From: Actinomycetota bacterium
Lineage (GTDB): Bacteria; Actinomycetota; Acidimicrobiia; Acidimicrobiales; GCA-2861595
Direction: 5' to 3'
DNA: 5,206 bases
Assembly (NCBI GenBank): GCA_016781225.1
Contig: JADDQT010000170.1
Location: 1 to 5,206 of the forward strand
In this document: positions 1-5,206 of the stretch, piece after piece
Position numbering within the stretch: position 1 is the first letter of the stretch
How the letters are laid out: every line of letters starts with the position of its first letter
Program-made: the position numbers and the translations under genes
The notes under the pieces: model-generated
Database searches by the model: none
What the model was told of the DNA's origin: nothing
The model's input: the letters and a program-made list of their open reading frames with translations, nothing else

Positions 1-3000
1 GACGTCGTCCACCTGGGCGTCGGTGGTGATGGTGGCCAGTCGGCGGTAGGCCTCGAGCCTCAGATCCTCCCGCTGCACGTAGTCCGCGGGCAGGCTGGCC
101 GCTACCGGCAGGTCTAGCTTGATCTCGGCCGGCTCCCGGGGCTCTTCGCCCTTGAGCTCGGCCACCGCCTCGCTCACCATCTGGACGTAGAGGTCGTAGC
201 CCACGGCGGCGATGTGGCCGGATTGGTCGGCGCCCAGCAGGTTGCCGGCACCACGGATCTGTAGGTCTCTCATCGCGATCTTGAAGCCCGATCCCAGCTC
301 GGTGTGCTCGCCGATGGTTCGCAGCCGCTCGTACGCCTCCTCGGAGAGCGACACATGGGGAGGGAAGAACATGTAGGCATAGGCGCGCTGGCCGGCCCTC
401 CCCACCCGGCCCCGCAGCTGATGGAGCTGGCCCAGGCCCAGCAGATCGGCCCGGTCGACGACCAGGGTGTTGACCGACGGCATGTCGATGCCCGACTCGA
501 TGATGGTCGTGCAGAGCAGGACGTCGTACGCACCGGCCCAGAAGTCCAGCACCACGCTCTCCAGAGTGCCTTCGTCCATCTGGCCGTGGGCGACGGCTAC
601 TCGGGCCTCGGGCACGAGCCGTCGCAGCGTGTCGGCCACGTGGTCGATGTCGGCCACGCGGTTGTGCACGAAGAACACCTGCCCCTCCCGCAGCAGCTCC
701 CGCCTGATGGCCTCGGCCACGGCTCTCTCGTCGTACTCGCCGACGTAGGTGAGGATGGGCTGGCGCTCGGCGGGCGGCGTGTTGAGCAGCGTCAGGTCAC
801 GCAGGCCGGTGAGGCTCATCTCCAGGGTGCGGGGAATGGGCGTCGCGGTGAGCGTGAGCACGTCGACGTTGGCCCGCAGCTTCTTGATGGCCTCCTTGTG
901 GGTCACGCCGAAGCGGTGCTCCTCGTCGACCACGAGCAGGCCGAGGTCCTTGAACGCGATGTCGCCGCTCAGGAGGCGATGGGTGCCGATGACGACGTCG
1001 ACCACCCCTTCCTTCACGTCGCGTGCCACCTTCTTGGCTTGGGCCGGGGTGAGGAAGCGGGAGAGCACCTCCACCCGCACGGGGTAGCCGGCGAACCGGT
1101 CCGAGAAGGTGGTGAAGTGCTGCTGCGCGAGGAGGGTGGTGGGCACCAGAACGGCCGCCTGCTTGCCATCCTGCACAGCCTTGAACACCGCCCGGATGGC
1201 CACCTCCGTCTTGCCGAACCCCACGTCGCCACAGACCAGGCGGTCCATGGGCGCCGACTGCTCCATGTCGGCCTTCACCTCGGTGATGGCCTTGTCCTGG
1301 TCAGGCGTCTCGGTGTAGGGGAAGGCGTCCTCGAGCTCGCGCTGCCACGGCGTGTCGCCCGCGAAGGGATGGCCGGGGCTCGTGATCCGCCGCCGGTACA
1401 GCACCACCAGCTCCTGGGCGATGTCGCGCACCGCGGCTCGTACGCGGGCCTTGGTCTTGCGCCAGTCGGAGCCACCGAGCTTGTGCACGCTGGGCGACTC
1501 GCCGCCGGTGTATGGGCGTATGGCGTCGATCTGGTCCGAGGGCACGTAGAGCTTGTCCCCCCCGCGGTACTCGAGGAGGAGGTAGTCGCGGGCGGCCCCC
1601 CCGATGGCGCGGGTGACCATCCCGCCGTAGCGGCCCACGCCGTGGTGGTGGTGCACGACGTAGTCGCCGATCTTCAGGTCGTCGAAGAAGCCCTCGCTCG
1701 GGGCGCGTCGCGGGCGGGGACGACGGTGTGGACGGCGGCGGCCGCTGACGTCGCTCTCGGCCAGCACGGCCAGCTTCGCCGACGGCAGCACGAACCCCCG
1801 CTCCAGCGACTGGACCACGAGATGGGCGCCCGGCGCGGTGAGGTCACCCCCGCTCTCGACGAGCAGGCCCTCGTCCCGCAGGGCCTCGGCCATGCGCGCC
1901 CCACTGCCGCGGCCCTCGGCGCACACCACCACCCGGTATGCGTCGGACGCGAGCTCGATCAGGCGTTTGGCCAGGCGGCCCCCGTCGCCCACCACCGGCT
2001 CCCAGCCCTGGGCCTCGACGGCGGCAGTGCCGGGGCCCTCGGGTGCGGCGGTGAGGAACCACGAAGGCGCCCGGGTGTGGGCCAGCAGCCGGTCGAAGGG
2101 CAGGTGCAGGCGGGGAAAGGCCCGATCGCCGGCGCCCCACGTGCCCGCCAGCGTGCCGGCCAGAGCCGCCTCCTCGTCGAGGAGCTCGGCCGCCCTGTCC
2201 CGCATCCGACGGGGCTCCACGAGGAGCACCTGGGCATCGGGGCCGATGAGGTCGGGGAGGACGTGCTCGCCCTCGGTGAGCCAAGGCAGCCATGACTCCA
2301 TGCCGTCGAAGACCATGCCCTCCGAGACCCGCTCCCACTGGTCGCGGCCCCAGGGCTCGCTGCGCACCAGCCGGCCGGCGCGAGCGCGAACCTCGGCGGT
2401 CGGCAGCAGCTCACGGCAGGGGAAGATCTCGACGCACTCCAGGTCCTCGGTGGAACGCTGGTCGGCGACGGAGAAGAGGCTCAGGCGGTCGACGTCGTCG
2501 CCCCACAGGTCGACACGCACCGGCTCGTCGGCGGTCGACGGGTACACGTCGACGATCGAGCCCCGCACCGCAACCTCGCCCCGGTGCTCGACCTGGTACT
2601 CGCGCCGGTAACCGGCGGCCACCAGACGGCTCACCAGCTGGTCGGAGTCGAGCCGGTCCCCGGGCACCACCACCACCGGCTCCACGTCCTCCACGTGGGG
2701 CCCGAGCCGCTGCACCAGAGCCTTCACCGGGGCCACCAGCACTCGGGGCATGCGGTCGGGATTGCGCAGGCGCCACATGGCGCGCAACCGCCGACCCATG
2801 GTCTCGATGCTCGGGCTGATGCGCTCGAAGGGCAGGGTCTCCCAGGCCGGGAAGGTCTCGACCTCCGTGTCGCCGAGGAACGCCCGGATGTCCTGAGCCA
2901 GATGGTCCCCATCGGCGGCCGTCGGCGTGGCCACCACCAGCGGATGCCGCTCCAGGAGCCGTGCCATACCGGCCACCACGAAGGCGCGTGCCGCCTCGGG

Positions 3001-3087
3001 CACGGCCACGGTGGCCGTCGCCCGACCGGCCAACGACGTGAGCGTGGCGTCCTGGCGGAGCAGAGGGGGGAGCGAGCCGAGGCTCAC
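1..3087 (-). CDS. mfd: Transcription-repair coupling factor Mfd, C-terminus cut by the left edge
   Basis: Mfd is a cytoplasmic ATP-dependent DNA translocase. It binds stalled RNA polymerase, pushes it off the template and recruits UvrA for nucleotide excision repair. My reverse-strand translation is open for 1029 codons with no frameshift. Seen in order: a UvrB-like N-terminal module (about 1-330, with RGSIVDVYP near 190 and GMESWLPWL near 262); a variable middle ending in a basic stretch (450-461); the CarD-like RNA polymerase interaction domain (from about 470, GDYVVHHHHGVGRY, with D475); then the RecG-like translocase. In the translocase, Walker A is GDVGFGKT (K626), Walker B is DEEHRFGV (D721), motif III is TATPIPRTL and motif VI is QLRGRVGR (from 890). 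The TRG motif follows (930-949), then the start of the C-terminal TRCF domain. Family members are about 1150-1190 residues, so roughly 120-160 are missing on the left. The GTG at 3087 is chosen because the protein then begins SLGSLPPLL, as in actinobacterial Mfd. In-frame alternatives are GTG at 3093 and ATG at 3144; none has a good Shine-Dalgarno sequence. Confidence 0.98.
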   Translation of the reverse strand, partial: MSLGSLPPLLRQDATLTSLAGRATATVAVPEAARAFVVAGMARLLERHPLVVATPTAADGDHLAQDIRAFLGDTEVETFPAWETLPFERISPSIETMGRRLRAMWRLRNPDRMPRVLVAPVKALVQRLGPHVEDVEPVVVVPGDRLDSDQLVSRLVAAGYRREYQVEHRGEVAVRGSIVDVYPSTADEPVRVDLWGDDVDRLSLFSVADQRSTEDLECVEIFPCRELLPTAEVRARAGRLVRSEPWGRDQWERVSEGMVFDGMESWLPWLTEGEHVLPDLIGPDAQVLLVEPRRMRDRAAELLDEEAALAGTLAGTWGAGDRAFPRLHLPFDRLLAHTRAPSWFLTAAPEGPGTAAVEAQGWEPVVGDGGRLAKRLIELASDAYRVVVCAEGRGSGARMAEALRDEGLLVESGGDLTAPGAHLVVQSLERGFVLPSAKLAVLAESDVSGRRRPHRRPRPRRAPSEGFFDDLKIGDYVVHHHHGVGRYGGMVTRAIGGAARDYLLLEYRGGDKLYVPSDQIDAIRPYTGGESPSVHKLGGSDWRKTKARVRAAVRDIAQELVVLYRRRITSPGHPFAGDTPWQRELEDAFPYTETPDQDKAITEVKADMEQSAPMDRLVCGDVGFGKTEVAIRAVFKAVQDGKQAAVLVPTTLLAQQHFTTFSDRFAGYPVRVEVLSRFLTPAQAKKVARDVKEGVVDVVIGTHRLLSGDIAFKDLGLLVVDEEHRFGVTHKEAIKKLRANVDVLTLTATPIPRTLEMSLTGLRDLTLLNTPPAERQPILTYVGEYDERAVAEAIRRELLREGQVFFVHNRVADIDHVADTLRRLVPEARVAVAHGQMDEGTLESVVLDFWAGAYDVLLCTTIIESGIDMPSVNTLVVDRADLLGLGQLHQLRGRVGRAGQRAYAYMFFPPHVSLSEEAYERLRTIGEHTELGSGFKIAMRDLQIRGAGNLLGADQSGHIAAVGYDLYVQMVSEAVAELKGEEPREPAEIKLDLPVAASLPADYVQREDLRLEAYRRLATITTDAQVDDV

Positions 3088-3094
3088 GGGCACC

Positions 3095-3100
3095 AGGCTA
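3095..3100 (-). promoter_or_regulatory. Candidate -10 hexamer for leaderless mfd transcript
   Basis: On the minus strand the hexamer TAGCCT fits the actinobacterial TANNNT -10 pattern. Seven bases separate its last T from the GTG at 3087, a spacing typical of leaderless transcripts, in which the first base of the start codon is the transcription start. No purine-rich ribosome binding site lies before this GTG, which agrees with leaderless initiation. A TTGACG sequence lies just upstream (3110-3105) but only 4 bp from the hexamer, so it cannot be its -35 element. This is inferred from pattern and spacing only. Confidence 0.35.
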
Positions 3101-3138
3101 CCGGCGTCAATTCGACGTCTCGGGCGCCGGACGGGCCG

Positions 3139-3144
3139 TAGCAT
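3139..3144 (+). promoter_or_regulatory. Candidate -10 hexamer for leaderless GHKL ATPase transcript
   Basis: TAGCAT on the plus strand matches TANNNT and ends 8 bp before the GTG at 3153. No Shine-Dalgarno-like sequence precedes that GTG (the bases are CCAGCCCG), so a leaderless or nearly leaderless message is the simplest reading. No convincing -35 element is visible 16-19 bp upstream. The hexamer overlaps the alternative ATG of mfd at 3144 on the other strand, which is a mild argument against that longer mfd start. Confidence 0.3.
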
Positions 3145-3152
3145 CCAGCCCG

Positions 3153-4678
3153 GTGGCTCCCGAGAAGGTGCGTCTTCGCATCGGCAACCTGGCAAAGGCC
3201 GTGCTGGTCACAGGCCAGGCCTACCAGGACCCCAAGGACGCCCTCAACGAGTTCGTCTCCAATGCCGCCGACGAGTATGCGGAGTCCGAGCGACGGGGGG
3301 GACGCATCCGGGTGTTGCTGCGCCGGAAGGGTAGATACCCGATGATCGCCGTGGAGGACGACGGTCGGGGGATGGACGCAGACCGTCTGCGCCAGATGGC
3401 GCGCAATCTCTTCGAGTCAGCAAAGGCCGGTGATGACAGGACGCTCGGCGAGAAGGCCATCGGAATGCTGGCCTTCCAACAGCTCGGCCAGCGCTGCGAC
3501 ATCGTCACCCGGGCCGAGGGATCAGACGTGACCACATGTCTACGCCTGGAGCGGGGCCGAGCCACGGCCCACCTGGAGTTGAACGAGCGACGCCGGGCTC
3601 GCCGGCGCCGGGCACCACTGTGTACCTGTCGGGCCTCGAACCCGACGTGCTGCGGGTGCTCACCCAACGCAAGGTGGTGGATTACCTCCGGCGTCGCCGA
3701 GGCCCGGCGCTGGCTCGAGGGGACTACAGCATCGAGGTCGTCGAAGGTCGCCACGCCGAGCTGGTCACCCCGGAGCAGCCCGACGGTGTCCGCCTGGCCA
3801 TCCCGGCTCAGCCGACGTTATGGGGCCACATCGAGTTCGCCATCTACGTGGCTCCGAAGGATGACCGGCGCCGGAGGGTAGCGGTCGTGGGTCGCGCCGG
3901 CACCACCATCATCGACGACCTGACGGAGCTGGAGGAGTTCGCCGGACCGCCCTGGAACAGCGACCAGGTCTCGGGCCAGATCATCTTCGATTCGCTGGAA
4001 CAGACTGCGGGACGGCGAGCCATCGTCCGCGACCGGAGCGCCTTCCCGGTGTTCGTGCAAGCGATCAAGGGAATCGAGCCTGCCGTCGTCGAGACGCTCG
4101 CCCGCATCGCCCGAGCTGTGGACGAGCAGACGGCCGACCGGCTGTCCGACGCTGTTCGTCGCATATTCCAGCGCGTCCTCCGGGAGCTGGCCGATTTGGA
4201 CAATCCCATGCGGACCCTCGTCGGCAGTGAGGAGGGAGAGGGAGGAATGCTTGGGGCGCCTCCGGCCTCGGCCGGCGAACCCGAGGCCGAAGACCGGCAT
4301 CCGGAGGAACCGCACGAGCCGCCGCCCATCGACGACCTCCTCCCTCCTGCCACCGATCCCGAACCTCCCGCTCCGCCTGGGACGGCCCGGCCTGACCGGT
4401 CTCGCTCCCAACGGTTGCCTGACATCGCTCCCGACCCCGAACCCGGAGAAGGCCGCAGCCGGTTCGACGCCGATGCCGGCCTAGTCCTCTACAACGACGA
4501 GCACCCGGACTATCTCTTCGTCAAGGACGACGAAGCGGCCCTGCTCGACTACCTGTCCACCCTGGTGGCCAAGGAGTACGTGGTCTACAACAACCCACGG
4601 TCCGCCCCCACGGAGCTGGGCGAGGAGATGGTGCGAATGCTCGTGCGAGTCCGCCGCCACCTCCCTCGTCGCCGCTGA
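3153..4678 (+). CDS. GHKL (Hsp90/MORC/MutL-like) ATPase of unknown function, interrupted by a frameshift
   Basis: This is a predicted ATP-binding protein of the GHKL superfamily; its substrate and role are unknown. It begins at GTG 3153, the first start codon in its frame. The N-terminal half shows the Bergerat boxes: an N box, ALNEFVSNAADEY (E33, N37, D40); a G1 box, VEDDGRGMD (D69, G71, G73); and a G2/lid, TLGEKAIGMLAF (G99-G104). Near codon 150 (about 3600) the conserved reading moves to the -1 frame and continues at once with GTTVYLSGL, the expected next strand of the ATPase. This frame runs to the TGA at 4676-4678. Restoring one base gives about 508 residues. The rest comprises a probable S5-like transducer (about 160-300), a helical stretch (about 315-352), a proline- and acid-rich linker (about 358-437) and a small C-terminal module with LVLYNDEHPDY (444-454). 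No signal peptide, membrane segment or nuclease motif is visible, so the product is probably cytoplasmic. As deposited, it reads as two overlapping frames: 3153-3881, and one whose first ATG is at 3536. The superfamily call is firm; anything functional is inference. Confidence 0.85.
3594..3612 (+). other. Frameshift site inside the GHKL ATPase gene
   Basis: Upstream of here codons with G/C third positions lie in the 3153 frame (...LELNERRRAR). Downstream they lie in the -1 frame (PAPGTTVYLSGLEPDV...). The switch falls in a GC-only run made of CCGG/CGCC units. Adding one base after GCTCG (3596-3600) gives the smooth reading RRARPAPGTTVYL. That points to a one-base deletion, either a real mutation or a sequencing or assembly error in a hard GC-rich stretch. 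No canonical -1 slippery heptamer is present, so programmed frameshifting is unlikely. Confidence 0.8.
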
Positions 4679-4702
4679 ACGCGGCACTGGCGCTTGGTGG
4701 TT
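4679..4702. other. Convergent 24-bp intergenic gap, no terminator seen
   Basis: The stop codons of the GHKL ATPase gene (plus) and pth (minus) face each other across 24 bp. I see no stable stem with a T-run in this gap. Transcripts from either side therefore probably overlap the opposite gene or end by Rho. This is an observation of absence by eye, not a folding calculation. Confidence 0.5.
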
Positions 4703-5206
4703 TCAGTTGTAGCGGTCCATGGCGGCTGCCGGCCCGTCGCTCAGGATCAGCTCGACGGCGTCGGCCGCCTCCTCCACCACCACGTCCAGCTCGGCCCGCT
4801 CCCCCTTGCCCGGAGCCTTGAGCACGTGATCGACGCCCTGCTGGCGTCCAGGCGGCTTGCCGATGCCGATGCGAACCCGGCAGAAGCCGTCGCTGTGGAG
4901 GTGGGCCTTGATCGAGCGCAGGCCGTTGTGACCGGCCAGGCCACCGCCAACCTTCACCCGGAGCCTTCCCACGGGCAGGTCCAACTCGTCGTGCACCACC
5001 ACCAAACGCTCCAGGTCGACTATGCCGAAGCGGCGCACGAGCGGTGCCACCGCCATGCCCGAGTCGTTCATGTACGTCTGAGGGAAGGCCAGTGCCAGGC
5101 GACGGCCTCCCAGGCGGACCTCGTCGACCAGTGAGCGTTCCTTCGACCGTCGCAGGCGCCCGCCGTTGCGTTCGGCCAGCAGGCCCACCACTTCGGCTCC
5201 CACGTT
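4703..5206 (-). CDS. pth: Peptidyl-tRNA hydrolase, N-terminus cut by the right edge
   Basis: Pth cleaves the ester bond of peptidyl-tRNAs released early from ribosomes, freeing tRNA for reuse in the cytoplasm. The window holds 167 residues and the TGA stop (4705-4703). The first visible codons read NVGAEV, which is the end of the family's TRHNVG motif, so the catalytic histidine and roughly the first 20-30 residues lie beyond the right edge. Conserved elements present are FPQTYMNDSG (Met and Asn of the substrate cleft), VVVHDELDLPVG (the aspartate that orients the catalytic His) and GGLAGHNGLRSI (the tRNA-contacting Asn), followed by RVRIGIGKP. Internal GTG and ATG codons such as the one at 5203 are not the true start, because the conserved motif extends through them. 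The length fits a normal Pth of about 190 residues. It reads in the same direction as mfd, with the oppositely oriented GHKL gene between them. Confidence 0.97.
   Translation of the reverse strand, partial: NVGAEVVGLLAERNGGRLRRSKERSLVDEVRLGGRRLALAFPQTYMNDSGMAVAPLVRRFGIVDLERLVVVHDELDLPVGRLRVKVGGGLAGHNGLRSIKAHLHSDGFCRVRIGIGKPPGRQQGVDHVLKAPGKGERAELDVVVEEAADAVELILSDGPAAAMDRYN

Noticed and set aside
304..2295. A 663-codon open frame on the plus strand opposite mfd
   Set aside because: Its sequence is a low-complexity mix of His, Val, Gly, Leu and Arg with no recognisable domain, and the opposite strand encodes an unmistakable Mfd with all its motifs. Long antisense open frames are expected in high-GC genes.
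1838..2819. Several further plus- and minus-strand open frames of 120-257 codons inside mfd
   Set aside because: They are Ser/Arg/Pro/Ala-rich shadow translations of the mfd reading frame, with no family resemblance and no start signals.
3546..3612. Programmed -1 ribosomal frameshifting as the explanation for the two-frame ATPase
   Set aside because: I find no X-XXY-YYZ heptamer of the usual type in the overlap, and a single lost base in a GC-only run explains the pattern more simply.
3818..4425. Two overlapping minus-strand open frames (197 and 193 codons) opposite the ATPase gene
   Set aside because: The plus-strand frame here continues the GHKL protein with good codon bias. The minus-strand translations are Arg/Gly/Ser-rich and show no motif.
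3536..4678. A separate gene starting at ATG 3536
   Set aside because: The first 22 or so residues of this frame (TPGAGPSHGPPGVERATPGS region) have poor third-position GC and look like out-of-frame translation. The conserved part starts at about 3601 and directly continues the upstream ATPase.
3153..4678. Calling the GHKL gene a two-component histidine kinase or an anti-phage defence gene
   Set aside because: There is no dimerisation/phospho-acceptor helix, sensor or response regulator, which argues against a kinase. There is also no nuclease, methylase, toxin or mobile-element context in the window, so the defence label would be speculation.
4694..5134. A 146-codon plus-strand open frame opposite pth
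   Set aside because: It is antisense to clear Pth motifs and rich in His, Val and Gln as a result of reverse-complemented codons.

Overview
The window is high-GC bacterial DNA in which third codon positions are almost always G or C. It uses GTG starts and carries two housekeeping genes, mfd and pth, that are commonly clustered in Actinobacteria (rplY-pth-mfd neighbourhood). A high-GC actinobacterium, possibly of the Acidimicrobiia type, is the best guess. That assignment is inference from composition and gene content, not from a marker gene.

Layout. From the left edge to 3087, on the minus strand, lies nearly all of mfd, the transcription-repair coupling factor; its C-terminus runs off the left edge. 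A 65-bp divergent intergenic region (3088-3152) carries a candidate -10 hexamer for each direction, each about 8 bp from a GTG start, which suggests leaderless transcripts. From 3153 to 4678, on the plus strand, is a GHKL (Bergerat-fold) ATPase gene of unknown role. It is broken by one apparent frameshift near 3600; with a single base restored there it would encode about 508 residues. After 24 bp, pth (peptidyl-tRNA hydrolase) converges on it from the right on the minus strand; its N-terminus is cut by the right edge.

How it fits together. pth and mfd both read leftward and would be neighbours but for the GHKL gene, which lies between them in the opposite direction. Mfd removes RNA polymerase stalled at DNA lesions and recruits UvrA. 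Pth recycles peptidyl-tRNA dropped by ribosomes. The GHKL protein has the ATPase boxes, a probable S5-like transducer segment, a helical stretch, a long proline/acid-rich linker and a small conserved-looking C-terminal module. This layout recalls Hsp90/MORC/MutL-type ATPases, but no nuclease, methylase or toxin partner is visible. It is the only part of the window that is not routine. Nothing shows that it is a defence system, and the visible neighbours are housekeeping genes. I found no RNA genes, insertion sequences, CRISPR arrays or substantial repeats.
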